NCBI RefSeq assembly: GCF_022436485.1
Contig: NZ_JAKUDO010000001.1
Span: 1,922,001 to 1,986,000, forward strand
Reading direction: 5' to 3'
Source: Agrococcus sp. ARC_14
GTDB taxonomy: Bacteria > Actinomycetota > Actinomycetes > Actinomycetales > Microbacteriaceae
DNA: 64,000 nt
Part shown: positions 1-8,713 of the stretch, one piece after another
Layout: each line of letters opens with the position of its first letter
How positions within the stretch are numbered: the first letter of the stretch is position 1
Position numbers and translations under genes: made by a program
The notes under the pieces: generated by a model
Told to the model about the DNA's origin: nothing
The model's database searches: none
What the model saw: only the letters and a program-made list of their open reading frames with translations

Positions 1-276
1 GATGGTCCTGCCGGCGCGCTTGCGCAGCGCCATGACGAGCAGGACGACGGCGAGCAAAACCACGATGCCGCCCCACACGCGGTTGGAGAACTCGATGATG
101 CCGTGGATGCCCTGCTCTGGCACGGGCGTGAACGACTCGGGTGTGCAGTTGGGCCATTCCGAGCAGCCGAGCCCGGATCCCGTGAGTCGGACGGCGCCGC
201 CGGTGCCGACGATGACGATCTGCGCCACCAGGGACGTCCAGGCCGCGACACCCAGGCTGCGTGAGCGCGTGAGCAA
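1..276 (-). CDS. ctaA: Heme A synthase (CtaA/COX15), N-terminal 92 residues, cut by the window edge
   Basis: Heme A synthase oxidises heme O to heme A in the membrane for aa3-type cytochrome oxidase. The visible part starts with a hydrophobic helix, then the family signature TGSGLGCSEWPNC, a conserved IEFSNRVWGG segment and a second membrane helix. The start is TTG at 276, chosen because AGGAGAGG lies 6 bases upstream and no in-frame ATG fits. The paired cysteines of the extracellular loop (C of GCSEWP and C of PNC) are present. It is divergent from sufB, with 189 bp between the two starts. SURF1, also an oxidase assembly factor, lies about 13 kb away. The C-terminal two thirds are outside the window. 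Confidence 0.93.
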   Translation of the reverse strand, partial: MLTRSRSLGVAAWTSLVAQIVIVGTGGAVRLTGSGLGCSEWPNCTPESFTPVPEQGIHGIIEFSNRVWGGIVVLLAVVLLVMALRKRAGRTI

Positions 277-465
277 GATGCACCTCTCCTGCCGTTCGCG
301 ATAGGATCATGGGGAGCCCATCGGCTCCGAACCCCCGTGCCGCAAGAAGCGGCGAGGCATGTGCGAAGGCCCTTCATTATGGCCCGACCGCGGCGGTCCG
401 GGAGCCGCGCGGAATGCCACGGAGCACCGCCGGGTTGTAGATGTGAAGCGTAAGAAGGGGGAGCG

Positions 466-1884
466 ATGTCTGATGTCTTGATCGACCGGCCCGAGCTCGA
501 GAGTCTGGGGCAGTACGAATTCGGCTGGCATGACTCCGACGAGGCCGGAGCAATCGCGAAGCGCGGCCTGAGCGAGCAGGTGGTGCGTGAGATCTCCGCA
601 CTGAAGTCCGAGAGCGACTGGATGCTCGAGCGCCGCCTCAAGGGGCTGCAGCTGTTCGAGCGCAAGCCGATGCCGACGTGGGGTGCCGACATCTCCGGCA
701 TCGACTTCGACAACATCAAGTACTTCGTGCGCTCCACCGAGCGCCAGGCGCAGACCTGGGAAGACCTGCCTGAGGACATCCGAAACACCTACGACCGCCT
801 CGGCATCCCGGAGGCTGAGAAGAAGCGGCTCGTCTCCGGCGTCGCCGCGCAGTACGAGTCGGAGGTGGTGTTCCACTCGATCCAGAAGGATCTGGAGGAG
901 CAGGGCGTCATCTTCATGGACACCGACACGGCGCTCAAGGAGCACCCGGAGTTCTTCGAGGAGTACTTCGGCACCATCATCCCGTCCGGCGACAACAAGT
1001 TCGCTGCGCTGAACACTGCCGTGTGGTCCGGTGGCTCCTTCGTGTACGTGCCCAAGGGCGTCCACGTGGAGATCCCGCTGCAGGCCTACTTCCGCATCAA
1101 CACCGAGAACATGGGCCAGTTCGAGCGCACGCTCATCATCGCGGACGAGGGCTCGTACGTGCACTACATCGAGGGCTGCACCGCCCCGATCTACTCGTCT
1201 GACTCGCTGCACTCCGCGGTCGTCGAGATCGTCGTGAAGAAGAACGCCCGCGTGCGCTACACGACCATCCAGAACTGGTCGAACAACGTCTACAACCTCG
1301 TCACCAAGCGCGCCATCGCAGAAGAGGGCGCGACGATGGAGTGGATCGACGGCAACATCGGCTCCAAGGTCACCATGAAGTACCCGTCGATCTACCTGGT
1401 CGGCGAGCGCGCGAAGGGCGAGACGCTCTCGGTGGCCTTCGCCGGCCCCGGTCAGCACCAGGACGCCGGCGCGAAGATGATCCACATGGCGCCGTACACG
1501 ACGTCGTCGATCGTCTCGAAGTCGATCGCCCGAGGTGGTGGCCGCGCCGGCTACCGCGGCGAGGTGCGGGTGGATGCGAACGCGCACCACTCGGCCAACA
1601 GCGTCGTCTGCGACGCGCTGCTGGTCGACACGCAGTCGCGATCCGACACCTACCCCTCCATCGACATCCGTGTCGATGACGTGGTGCTCGGTCACGAGGC
1701 GACGGTGTCGAAGGTCAGCGCGGAGCAGCTGTTCTACCTGATGTCGCGCGGTCTCGAGGAGACCGAGGCCATGGCCATGATCGTGCGCGGGTTCATCGAG
1801 CCGATCGCCCGCGAGCTGCCGATGGAGTACGCGCTCGAGCTCAACAAGCTCATCGAGATGAGCATGGAAGGATCCGTCGGCTGA
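466..1884 (+). CDS. sufB: Fe-S cluster assembly scaffold SufB
   Basis: SufB is the scaffold subunit of the SufBC2D complex, on which Fe-S clusters are built in the cytosol. The 472-residue product matches the usual length and shows the beta-helix core and the conserved C-terminal block around C382 (CDALL), the cysteine equivalent to the cluster-assembly cysteine of E. coli SufB, followed by [18 protein letters not shown]. The start ATG is preceded by AGGGGGAG. Mycobacterial sufB often carries an intein; there is none here. It is the first gene of a tight operon with sufD, a Rieske protein, sufC and a sufT-like gene. The SufR repressor usually encoded just upstream is not present in the 189-bp gap to ctaA. 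Confidence 0.97.
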   Translation: MSDVLIDRPELESLGQYEFGWHDSDEAGAIAKRGLSEQVVREISALKSESDWMLERRLKGLQLFERKPMPTWGADISGIDFDNIKYFVRSTERQAQTWEDLPEDIRNTYDRLGIPEAEKKRLVSGVAAQYESEVVFHSIQKDLEEQGVIFMDTDTALKEHPEFFEEYFGTIIPSGDNKFAALNTAVWSGGSFVYVPKGVHVEIPLQAYFRINTENMGQFERTLIIADEGSYVHYIEGCTAPIYSSDSLHSAVVEIVVKKNARVRYTTIQNWSNNVYNLVTKRAIAEEGATMEWIDGNIGSKVTMKYPSIYLVGERAKGETLSVAFAGPGQHQDAGAKMIHMAPYTTSSIVSKSIARGGGRAGYRGEVRVDANAHHSANSVVCDALLVDTQSRSDTYPSIDIRVDDVVLGHEATVSKVSAEQLFYLMSRGLEETEAMAMIVRGFIEPIARELPMEYALELNKLIEMSMEGSVG

Positions 1885-1885
1885 T

Positions 1886-3103
1886 ATGACTGCGACTGAC
1901 ACGCCCACCGCCCCCCACCTGGCGACGGCAGAGCGCTTCGTGCCCATCCAGACCCGCTCCGAGCGACCGACGTCGTTCGACCCGACCGACTTCGGCACCC
2001 CCACCGGCCGCGAGGTCAACTGGAAGCTGTCGGACAGGAAGCGCCTCGCGCCGCTGTTCGTCGACGAGGAGACCGAGACCGGATCGTCGCTCGGCATCGA
2101 CTACGGCGTGGACGAGCTCGTCGAGCGCGGACTGCTGGTCGAGTCGACCGGGGTCGACACAGCGCCGCGCGGAGAGATCTTCCGGCCGGAGGATGTCGTG
2201 AGCGCGATCGCCTGGAAGCGGAGCCCGAATGCTCTGCACATCCGCCTGCCGGAGGGCGCGGTGCAGGACGCGCCGGTCATCGCGCGGCTCGTCGGTCAGG
2301 GTGCCGATCGTCACGCGAACGGCCACATCGTGATCGAGGCGATGCCGGGCTCGGTGGGCACCATCGTGCTGCACCACTCCGGCTCGGCGCAGTACGCGCA
2401 GAACCTCGAGATCATCGTCCGCGACGGTGCGCGTCTCACGCTCGTCTCGGTGCAGGACTGGGATGACGACACCGTGCACGCCTCCGCGCACCAGGCGGTC
2501 GTCGGCGAGGGCGCCTACCTCAAGCACATGGTGGTCTCGTTCGGAGGCGGCGTCGTGCGTGTCAACCCCTCGGTGCGCCTCGCCGGCCACCGCGCGGAGG
2601 GCGAGCTCTTCGGGCTCTCCTTCGCAGACGCCGGCCAGCACATCGAGAGCCAGGTCTTCCTCTTCCACGAGGGAGTCGAGACTCGCGGCGACGTGCTCTA
2701 CAAGGGCGCCCTGCAGGGCACCGGCGCACGATCCGTCTGGATCGGCGACGTCCTGATCGGCGCCGACGCGACCGGCACCGACAGCTACGAGAAGAACCAG
2801 AACCTGGTGCTCACGGACGGCGCCCGTGCCGACAGCATCCCGAACCTCGAGATCAAGACCGGCGACATCGCCGGCGCAGGTCACGCATCCGCCACCGGAC
2901 GCTTCGACGACGAGCAGCTCTTCTACCTCGAGTCGCGAGGCATCGAGGAGGAGGAGGCCCGTCGTCTCGTGGTGATCGGCTTCCTGATGGAGATCGTGCA
3001 GAAGATCGGCGTCGCCGAGATCGAGGCGCGGCTCGAAGAGGCGATCGACGAGGAGCTGCGCCGCGGCGCAGGCATGGCACCGGCCACGAAGGCGGGGGCA
3101 TGA
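1886..3103 (+). CDS. sufD: Fe-S cluster assembly protein SufD
   Basis: SufD pairs with SufB and binds a second SufC in the SufBC2D scaffold; it is linked to iron acquisition for cluster building. The 405-residue protein has the SufBD C-terminal core with the signature GHASATGRFDDEQLFYLESRG and a C-terminal helix like that of SufB. The gene begins 1 base after the sufB stop, so translation is probably coupled. It overlaps the next gene by ATGA at 3100-3103. The N-terminal 80 residues are variable, as is usual. Assignment over a second SufB is based on gene order and on the absence of the SufB cysteine block. Confidence 0.95.
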   Translation: MTATDTPTAPHLATAERFVPIQTRSERPTSFDPTDFGTPTGREVNWKLSDRKRLAPLFVDEETETGSSLGIDYGVDELVERGLLVESTGVDTAPRGEIFRPEDVVSAIAWKRSPNALHIRLPEGAVQDAPVIARLVGQGADRHANGHIVIEAMPGSVGTIVLHHSGSAQYAQNLEIIVRDGARLTLVSVQDWDDDTVHASAHQAVVGEGAYLKHMVVSFGGGVVRVNPSVRLAGHRAEGELFGLSFADAGQHIESQVFLFHEGVETRGDVLYKGALQGTGARSVWIGDVLIGADATGTDSYEKNQNLVLTDGARADSIPNLEIKTGDIAGAGHASATGRFDDEQLFYLESRGIEEEEARRLVVIGFLMEIVQKIGVAEIEARLEEAIDEELRRGAGMAPATKAGA

Positions 3104-3423
3104 CCGCACAGCGTGCCTGCGGTGTGGACGACGTCGCTGTCAGCGCTGCCGTGAAGGTGGAGCTCGACGGGATCGCCGTCGCGATCGTGAAGGACTCCGC
3201 CGGCGACATCCACGCCATCGGCGACACCTGCACCCACGGCGAGATCTCCCTCGCGGAGGGCTTCGTCGAGGGTGATGCGATCGAGTGCTGGGCGCACGGC
3301 TCGCAGTTCTCACTCACGACCGGCACGCCGTTGAACCTGCCGGCCTACGAGCCGGTGCCCGTGTTCCCCGTGACCATCGACGGCGACGACGTGCTCGTCG
3401 ACGTGCAGAACCCACTGACCTAG
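3100..3423 (+). CDS. Rieske-type [2Fe-2S] ferredoxin (non-heme iron oxygenase ferredoxin subunit family)
   Basis: A small soluble electron-transfer protein of 107 residues. The Rieske cluster ligands are visible: C44-T-H46 and C63-W-A-H66, with the 16-residue spacing typical of the family. There is no oxygenase subunit nearby, so the usual family name (dioxygenase ferredoxin subunit) should not be read as its function. It lies between sufD and sufC in the SUF operon and overlaps the sufD stop by 4 bases. The inferred role is to supply electrons during cluster assembly or to act as an early acceptor; this is inference from position only. A 67-bp gap with a fresh SD separates it from sufC. Confidence 0.9.
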   Translation: MTAQRACGVDDVAVSAAVKVELDGIAVAIVKDSAGDIHAIGDTCTHGEISLAEGFVEGDAIECWAHGSQFSLTTGTPLNLPAYEPVPVFPVTIDGDDVLVDVQNPLT

Positions 3424-3490
3424 AGCGACAAGACGACCCAGAGCGAGCTGGCTCTGTGACGCGGCCGAGGCCGCGAAGGAAGGAAGCGCG

Positions 3491-4249
3491 ATGAGCGTCC
3501 TGGAAATCAAGGACCTGCAGGTCTCGATCGAGACCGAGCAGGGCAAGAAGGACATCCTCAAGGGTGTCGACCTGACCATCAACTCCGACGAGATCCACGC
3601 CGTCATGGGCCCGAACGGCTCCGGCAAGTCGACCCTCGCGTACACGATCGCCGGGCACCCCCGCTACATCGTCGACGGCGGCTCGATCACGCTCGACGGC
3701 GAGGACGTGCTGGCGATGAGCGTCGACCAGCGCGCCCGTGCTGGCCTGTTCCTCGCGATGCAGTACCCGGTGGAGATCCCCGGCGTGACCGTGTCGAACT
3801 TCCTCCGCACCGCCAAGACTGCGATCTCGGGCGAGGCCCCGCGCGTGCGCCAGTGGATCGGCGACGTGCGGGGTGCCATGGAGAAGCTGCGCATGGACTC
3901 CTCGTTCGGCGAGCGCAACGTCAACGAGGGCTTCTCCGGTGGCGAGAAGAAGCGCCACGAGATCCTCCAGCTCGAGCTGCTGCGCCCGCGCTTCGCCGTG
4001 CTCGACGAGACCGACTCCGGCCTCGACGTCGACGCGCTGCGCATCGTCTCCGAGGGCGTGAACCGCGTCAAGGCCGAGACCGGCCTCGGCGTGCTGCTCA
4101 TCACGCACTACACGCGCATCCTGCGCTACATCCAGCCCGACCACGTGCACGTGTTCGTCAACGGCCGCGTCGCAGAGCAGGGCGGCCGCGAGCTCGCCGA
4201 CCGGCTCGAGGAGGAGGGCTACGATCGCTACCTGAAGGCAGGTGTCTGA
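3491..4249 (+). CDS. sufC: Fe-S assembly ATPase SufC
   Basis: SufC is the cytosolic ABC-type ATPase of the SufBC2D complex; ATP hydrolysis drives conformational change of the SufB-SufD scaffold. The 252-residue protein has Walker A GPNGSGKST (40-48), the signature FSGGEKKR (148-155), Walker B FAVLDE (168-173) and the switch histidine H206. The SufC-specific ETDSGLDVDAL motif follows Walker B and separates it from transporter ATPases. The start ATG has AAGGAAGG upstream. Its stop overlaps the next gene's start (ATG at 4249). Confidence 0.97.
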   Translation: MSVLEIKDLQVSIETEQGKKDILKGVDLTINSDEIHAVMGPNGSGKSTLAYTIAGHPRYIVDGGSITLDGEDVLAMSVDQRARAGLFLAMQYPVEIPGVTVSNFLRTAKTAISGEAPRVRQWIGDVRGAMEKLRMDSSFGERNVNEGFSGGEKKRHEILQLELLRPRFAVLDETDSGLDVDALRIVSEGVNRVKAETGLGVLLITHYTRILRYIQPDHVHVFVNGRVAEQGGRELADRLEEEGYDRYLKAGV

Positions 4250-4581
4250 TGGCTCTGATCGAAGTCGAAGCAGCGAAGTTCGACCAAGTCACCGAAGCGC
4301 TCAAGGACGTCGTCGACCCTGAGCTCGATGTCAACATCGTCGACCTCGGGCTCGTCTACGACCTGGCGTGGGATGACGATCAGGACGCGCTCGTGATCTC
4401 CATGACGCTCACCTCCGCTGGCTGCCCGCTGACGGATGTGATCGAGACCGAGATCGCAGAGAACCTCGACGGCGTCGTGGAGCAGTTCCGCATCAACTGG
4501 GTGTGGATGCCGCCGTGGGGCCCGGACCGCATCACCGAGGACGGCCGCGACATGATGAGGGCGTTGGGCTTCACCATCTAG
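4249..4581 (+). CDS. sufT: SUF-linked metal-sulfur cluster assembly factor (SufT/MIP18-like, DUF59)
   Basis: A 110-residue DUF59 protein of the family that helps mature Fe-S proteins. The family hallmarks DPELDVNIVDLGLVYD (residues 24-39) and the conserved cysteine C59 in TSAGCPLTD are present, and the C-terminal VWMPPWGPD block is typical of actinobacterial SufT. The start ATG overlaps the sufC stop, so the two are probably coupled. In many actinobacteria sufS and sufU lie between sufC and this gene; here they do not. It is the last gene of the operon; pnuC starts 3 bases after its stop without a clear SD and may be co-transcribed. Confidence 0.9.
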   Translation: MALIEVEAAKFDQVTEALKDVVDPELDVNIVDLGLVYDLAWDDDQDALVISMTLTSAGCPLTDVIETEIAENLDGVVEQFRINWVWMPPWGPDRITEDGRDMMRALGFTI

Positions 4582-4584
4582 CTG

Positions 4585-5286
4585 ATGGATCCCCTCGACT
4601 GGCTCCACACCCTCTACACCGCGACGATCCCGGTCGGCGAGGGCCAGCAGCTGCTGGTCCGCGAGGTGGTCGGCAACCTGTTCGGCCTCGCCAGCGCGCT
4701 CGGAGGCATGCTGCGGCGCATCTGGGCGTGGCCCGTCGGCATCGTCGGCAATCTGCTGCTGCTCACCGTCTTCCTCGGTGCGCTCTTCGATCCCTCGCAC
4801 GAGCTGCCTGCGCTGCTGGGCCAAGCCGGGCGCCAGGTGATGTTCATCGCGGTCGCCGTCTTCGGCTGGGTGCGCTGGCGGCAGGCACGCGGTGCCGAGG
4901 GCAGGATCGTGCCGCGCTGGGCGAGCTGGCGGCAGCGCACCGGGCTGGTGGTCGTGCTGCTGGTCGGCACGGTCGCGCTCACGCCGCTGTTCGCCGCGCT
5001 CGGCTCGTACGAGCCGGTCTGGGCGGATGCGTGGACGTTCGTGGGGTCGCTGCTGGCGACCTACGGGATGGCGAAGGGCTGGACGGAGTTCTGGCTCGTC
5101 TGGATCGTCGTCGATCTCGTGGGCGTGCCGCTGCTGCTGAGCGCCGGCTACTGGGCGACGGCGATCATGTACGCCTTCTACGGCGTCTTCACGCTCATCG
5201 GCTTCATCGTCTGGGCGCGCGCCCGCAAGAAGCCCGCGATCGAGACGCTGCTGCCCGACCCGCGGATCGGGCCCGCGGAGCGCTGA
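4585..5286 (+). CDS. pnuC: PnuC-family nicotinamide riboside/mononucleotide transporter
   Basis: A 233-residue integral membrane protein with about seven hydrophobic segments. PnuC proteins are facilitators for NAD precursors such as nicotinamide riboside. Family features are WAWPVGIVGN near residue 48, GRQVMFIAVAVFGWVRW near residue 80, and a C-terminal tryptophan-rich WLVWIVVDLVGVPLL segment. It starts 3 bases after the sufT-like stop and may be read through from the suf operon. It ends in a hairpin shared with the convergent deaD gene. The exact substrate cannot be told from sequence. Confidence 0.88.
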   Translation: MDPLDWLHTLYTATIPVGEGQQLLVREVVGNLFGLASALGGMLRRIWAWPVGIVGNLLLLTVFLGALFDPSHELPALLGQAGRQVMFIAVAVFGWVRWRQARGAEGRIVPRWASWRQRTGLVVVLLVGTVALTPLFAALGSYEPVWADAWTFVGSLLATYGMAKGWTEFWLVWIVVDLVGVPLLLSAGYWATAIMYAFYGVFTLIGFIVWARARKKPAIETLLPDPRIGPAER

Positions 5287-5303
5287 GCCGCGCTCAGCGC
5301 TCC
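5277..5303. terminator. Perfect hairpin between convergent pnuC and deaD
   Basis: An 11-bp perfect stem (GGAGCGCTGAG with CTCAGCGCTCC) and a 5-base loop overlap the stop codons of both genes, which are only 7 bp apart. There is no U-tract. It probably serves as a bidirectional terminator or collision barrier. Confidence 0.6.
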
Positions 5304-7090
5304 GAGTCGCGGCGCGGCTTGCGTGCCGGCCGATCGTCCTGCTCGCGCCGGTCGCTGCGCCCGCTGCGCTCGCTCCTGGAGCGCTCCGCACGGCCCGTGT
5401 CGGCGCGGATGTCGATCGGCACGCCCATGATCCGGGTCCTCGAGAGCTTCTCCAGCTGCGATCGATCGAGCTGGGGGAGCTCGACCAGCGTGAAGTCGAA
5501 GTTGATCTGGATCCTGCCGAAGTCGTCGCGGCCGAGGCCACCCTCGTTCGCGAGCGCACCGACGATCTGCCGGGGCTCGACGCCGCGGCGGCTGCCGACG
5601 TTGAGTCGGTAGGTCGTCGCGTCGGAGGGGCCACGTCGGGAGCGGCGATCACCGGACTCGCTGCCGCCGGCCCGCGTCGGGCGCTCCGCGCGGTCGCCAC
5701 GGTCCGCACGCGACGTCTGCAGCGCACGATCGGCCTTCTCATCCAGCAGCAGGGGAGTCTCGCCCTGCGCGACGACCGCGAGCGCTGCCGCGACGTCGTC
5801 CTGCGGCACGTCGTGGTGCGCGACGTAGTGCGCGACGATCTCGCGGAAGCGCTCGATGCGCTCGGTCTGGGTGAGCGCGGCGGTGATCGCGTCGTCGAAC
5901 CGCGTCAGCCGCGTGGAGTTCACCTGATCGGCGCTCGGCATCGGCATGACGGCGACGGTGCCGCGCGTCGCCTTCTCGATCGAGGTGAGCATCCGGCGCT
6001 CCCGCGCCGTCACGAAGCTGATCGCGTCGCCCGTGCGGCCCGCTCGACCGGTGCGGCCGATGCGGTGCGTGTACGACTCCGTGTCGATCGGCAGGTCGTA
6101 GTTGATGACGTGGCTGATGCGCTCGACGTCGAGCCCGCGCGCCGCGACATCGGTCGCCACGAGCACGTCGAGCTCCCCGTTGCGCAGCTGCTCGATCGTC
6201 TTCTCGCGCTGCGGCTGTGCCACGTCGCCCGAGATCGCGGCGGCGGCATAGCCGCGAGCCCGCAGGCGTTCGGCGACCGTCTCGGTCTCGTTGCGGGTGC
6301 GCGTGAACACGATCGCGGCCTCGAACGGCTCGACCTCGAGCACTCGTGTGAGCGCCTCGAGCTTCTGCGGGTACGAGACCATCAGCGCGCGCTGAGTGAT
6401 GCTCGGCGAGCTCGACCCGCCCGTGCGCACCGTGATCTCTGCGGGCTCGCGGAGATGCTTCTGCGAGATCGCGCGGATCTGCCGCGGCATCGTCGCGGAG
6501 AAGAGCGCCACCTGCTTCTCGGCGGGCGTCGACTCCAGGATCTGGTCGACGTCCTCGGCGAAGCCCATGCGCAGCATCTCGTCGGCCTCGTCGAGCACGA
6601 CGTGCGTGAGGCCGGAGAGGTCGAGCGTGCCCTTGGCGAGGTGATCCATGATGCGGCCCGGCGTGCCGACGACGACGTGGACGCCGCGGCGGAGCGCCGA
6701 CAGCTGCACGCCATAGGCCTGGCCGCCGTAGATCGGCAGCACGCTCACGCCGCCGAGGTGCGCGGCATAGCGCTCGAAGGCCTCGCACACCTGCACGGCC
6801 AGCTCGCGCGTCGGGGTCAGGACCAGAGCCTGCGGGGAGCGTCGCGATACGTCGACGGCTGCGAGCACCGGGAGCGCGAACGCTGCGGTCTTGCCCGTGC
6901 CGGTCTGCGCGAGGCCGATGAGGTCACGCCCGGCCAGCAGCAGCGGGATGGTCTCGGCCTGGATCGCAGAGGGCGTCTCGTAGCCGACGTCGTCGAGCGC
7001 GCGCATGATGCCCGGCGGTAGGCCGAGGCTCGCGAAGGTCGTCCGCTCGGGATCAGAGTCGGAGCCATGGGTTTGCTGCGCGTCGGTCAT
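5294..7090 (-). CDS. deaD: DEAD-box ATP-dependent RNA helicase (DeaD/CsdA type)
   Basis: A cytosolic RNA helicase used in ribosome assembly and RNA turnover, often cold-induced. The 598-residue protein carries the Q motif, motif I AQTGTGKT, PTRELAVQ, the DEAD box (VLDEADEM), SAT, and HRIGRTGRAGRTG. After a low-complexity Arg/Asp-rich linker comes a DbpA-type RNA-binding domain (TYRLNVGSRRGVEP to the FDFTLVELP region, about residues 490-550), then an Arg-rich basic tail. The start ATG has no SD but has TACCGT 7 bases upstream, so the mRNA is probably leaderless. Confidence 0.95.
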   Translation of the reverse strand: MTDAQQTHGSDSDPERTTFASLGLPPGIMRALDDVGYETPSAIQAETIPLLLAGRDLIGLAQTGTGKTAAFALPVLAAVDVSRRSPQALVLTPTRELAVQVCEAFERYAAHLGGVSVLPIYGGQAYGVQLSALRRGVHVVVGTPGRIMDHLAKGTLDLSGLTHVVLDEADEMLRMGFAEDVDQILESTPAEKQVALFSATMPRQIRAISQKHLREPAEITVRTGGSSSPSITQRALMVSYPQKLEALTRVLEVEPFEAAIVFTRTRNETETVAERLRARGYAAAAISGDVAQPQREKTIEQLRNGELDVLVATDVAARGLDVERISHVINYDLPIDTESYTHRIGRTGRAGRTGDAISFVTARERRMLTSIEKATRGTVAVMPMPSADQVNSTRLTRFDDAITAALTQTERIERFREIVAHYVAHHDVPQDDVAAALAVVAQGETPLLLDEKADRALQTSRADRGDRAERPTRAGGSESGDRRSRRGPSDATTYRLNVGSRRGVEPRQIVGALANEGGLGRDDFGRIQINFDFTLVELPQLDRSQLEKLSRTRIMGVPIDIRADTGRAERSRSERSGRSDRREQDDRPARKPRRDSER

Positions 7091-7097
7091 GACTGCA

Positions 7098-7103
7098 ACG
7101 GTA
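7098..7103 (-). promoter_or_regulatory. Likely -10 box for leaderless deaD
   Basis: TACCGT lies 7 bases before the deaD ATG on the minus strand and there is no SD. It fits the leaderless-start pattern seen repeatedly in this window. Confidence 0.5.
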
Positions 7104-7168
7104 CGCGCTGTGACACCCGGCGTGGTGCGGCGGGCCGGGCGGAGCCGGAACCGCAGCCGGCGCCGCCG

Positions 7169-7789
7169 TCAGTCGGCGCTGCGGTCGAGCGCGCGCACGC
7201 CCTTCCAGGCGAGCGGCAGCGCGGCTGCGGCGATGGCCCACTTCACGATGCCGCCGACGATGAACGGCAGGAAGCCGGCAGCCACGGCACCGGCGAGGTC
7301 GACCGGCGTGCCGAGCGCGGCGAGCACCACCGCCATGTAGGGGATGCCGAAGGCGAAGGGGATGAGGCTGGCGAGGCCGAAGAGCGCGATCGCGAGCACG
7401 GGGCGACGGTCCCAGCGGCGCTCGGCGAGCCAGCCGACCACGGCGGCGGTCGCGATGAAGCCGATGATGAAGCCGAAGCTGGGCTTGCCGATGGCGGCGA
7501 TGCTGCCGGTGAAGCCCGCGAAGATGGGCACGCCGGCCAGCCCCAGCGCCATGTAGCTGGTGAGTGCCGCAACGCCGCGGCGGAAGCCGAGGGTCGCGCC
7601 CACGAGCATGACGCCGAGCGTCTGGCCCGTGATGGGCACGGGCCACATCGGGATCTCGACCTGGGCGAGCGCCGCGACGACCGTGATGCCGGCGACGACG
7701 AGGAGCAGATCCTTCACCAGAGTCCGCTGGCCGACGAGCACGTCGGCGAGCACAGTGCGGCGAGTGAGGGGCACAGCGGCAGCAGTCAT
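7169..7789 (-). CDS. bioY: Biotin transporter substrate-binding membrane protein BioY
   Basis: BioY is the S-component of an ECF-type biotin importer. The 206-residue protein has about six membrane helices and the family signatures VPITGQTLGVMLVGA and the conserved GFxxG/GKPSFGFIIGF region. No bioM/bioN partners are visible nearby, so it either uses a shared ECF module encoded elsewhere or works alone. The start ATG has TAGGCT 6 bases upstream and no SD. It is divergent from the PEP mutase-like gene, with 75 bp between the starts. Confidence 0.93.
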   Translation of the reverse strand: MTAAAVPLTRRTVLADVLVGQRTLVKDLLLVVAGITVVAALAQVEIPMWPVPITGQTLGVMLVGATLGFRRGVAALTSYMALGLAGVPIFAGFTGSIAAIGKPSFGFIIGFIATAAVVGWLAERRWDRRPVLAIALFGLASLIPFAFGIPYMAVVLAALGTPVDLAGAVAAGFLPFIVGGIVKWAIAAAALPLAWKGVRALDRSAD

Positions 7790-7795
7790 GCCGAC

Positions 7796-7801
7796 AGCCT
7801 A
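7796..7801 (-). promoter_or_regulatory. Likely -10 box for leaderless bioY
   Basis: TAGGCT sits 6 bases before the bioY ATG on the minus strand; no SD is present. Confidence 0.6.
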
Positions 7802-7852
7802 TGACCGCGCGATGCATGAGCGGAGCATCTAGCCGTCGACCTGCCCGCCACC

Positions 7853-7858
7853 TAGCCT
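7853..7858 (+). promoter_or_regulatory. Likely -10 box for the leaderless PEP mutase-like gene
   Basis: TAGCCT lies 6 bases before the ATG at 7865 and no SD can be placed. Confidence 0.55.
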
Positions 7859-7864
7859 GAGAGC

Positions 7865-8620
7865 ATGAGCGATCTCTCCACCAAGGCCACCGCACTCCTC
7901 CGCATGCACGACGACTTCGTCGTGCTCCCGACCGTCTGGGACGCGTGGTCGGCGCACGCCGTCGTCGAGGCCGGCTTCGGCGCGATCTCGATCGGCAGCC
8001 ACCCGCTCGCCGACTCCCGCGGTCAGCAGGACGGCGAGGGCATGACGCTCGACGACGCGCTCGATGGCGTCGCGCGCATCACGGCCGCCGTCGAGGTGCC
8101 GGTGAGCGCCGACCTCGAGTCGGGCTACGACACGCCGCCCGCCGAGCTCATCGAGCGGCTGCTCGCGGCCGGTGCCGTCGGTCTCAACATCGAGGACACC
8201 GTGCACAGCGAGGGCCGCATCCGCGAGCCGCAGGAGCACGCCGACTACATCGCCGGCATGCGCGCCGCAGCCGATGCCGCGGGCGTCGACGTCGTCATCA
8301 ATGCCCGCACGGACGCCTTCGCGCGCCCCGAGCTGCACGGTGCCGACCCGCTCGAGCAGGCGATCCTGCGGATGGAGCTCGCCGAGCAGGCGGGCGCGCG
8401 CTCGCTCTACCCCGTGAAGCCGTCTGGCCCGGAGGCGCTCGCCGCGATCCTCGAGCGCGTGACGCTGCCCGTGAACGTCACCGCCCACCCGATCAAGGGC
8501 TCCGTGGTCGGCGATCTCGCCGCCACCAAGGCCAGCGGTGCGCGCCGCGTCACCTATGGCCCGCTGCTGCAGAAGGCGCTCACCGAGACGATCGGTGAGC
8601 TGGTGCGGCCGTGGCGGTGA
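7865..8620 (+). CDS. Isocitrate lyase/PEP mutase superfamily enzyme
   Basis: A 251-residue TIM-barrel enzyme of the PEP mutase/isocitrate lyase superfamily, which cleaves or forms C-C or P-C bonds next to a carboxylate using Mg2+. Visible motifs are VSADLESGYD (metal-binding acid region near residue 80), GLNIEDTV, and VINARTDAF. The isocitrate-lyase KKCGH motif is absent, so true isocitrate lyase activity is unlikely; a methylisocitrate lyase-like or oxaloacetate hydrolase/decarboxylase-like role is possible but not decidable. It is a single gene with its own likely leaderless promoter and no pathway neighbours. Confidence 0.85.
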   Translation: MSDLSTKATALLRMHDDFVVLPTVWDAWSAHAVVEAGFGAISIGSHPLADSRGQQDGEGMTLDDALDGVARITAAVEVPVSADLESGYDTPPAELIERLLAAGAVGLNIEDTVHSEGRIREPQEHADYIAGMRAAADAAGVDVVINARTDAFARPELHGADPLEQAILRMELAEQAGARSLYPVKPSGPEALAAILERVTLPVNVTAHPIKGSVVGDLAATKASGARRVTYGPLLQKALTETIGELVRPWR

Positions 8621-8640
8621 CCCCCGCCGCAGCGCGCTGG

Positions 8641-8646
8641 TAGGCT
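8641..8646 (+). promoter_or_regulatory. Likely promoter of the ABC-F gene
   Basis: TAGGCT (-10) with GTGACC 18 bases upstream at 8617-8622 as a possible -35. It implies a leader of roughly 60 bases carrying the GAGAGAGG SD. Confidence 0.45.
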
Positions 8647-8713
8647 GGACGGCTGGCTCGCACAACGCGGGCCGAACCCCCCACCACCTGTGTCGAGAGA
8701 GGCTCCCGCGCGC

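Noticed and set aside
466..1884. Intein in SufB, common in mycobacteria
   Set aside because: The 472-residue protein is uninterrupted and of standard length.
7169..7864. Biotin-related riboswitch or BirA operator upstream of bioY
   Set aside because: The -10 box is 6 bases from the start, leaving no room for a leader, and no BirA-like inverted repeat is seen.
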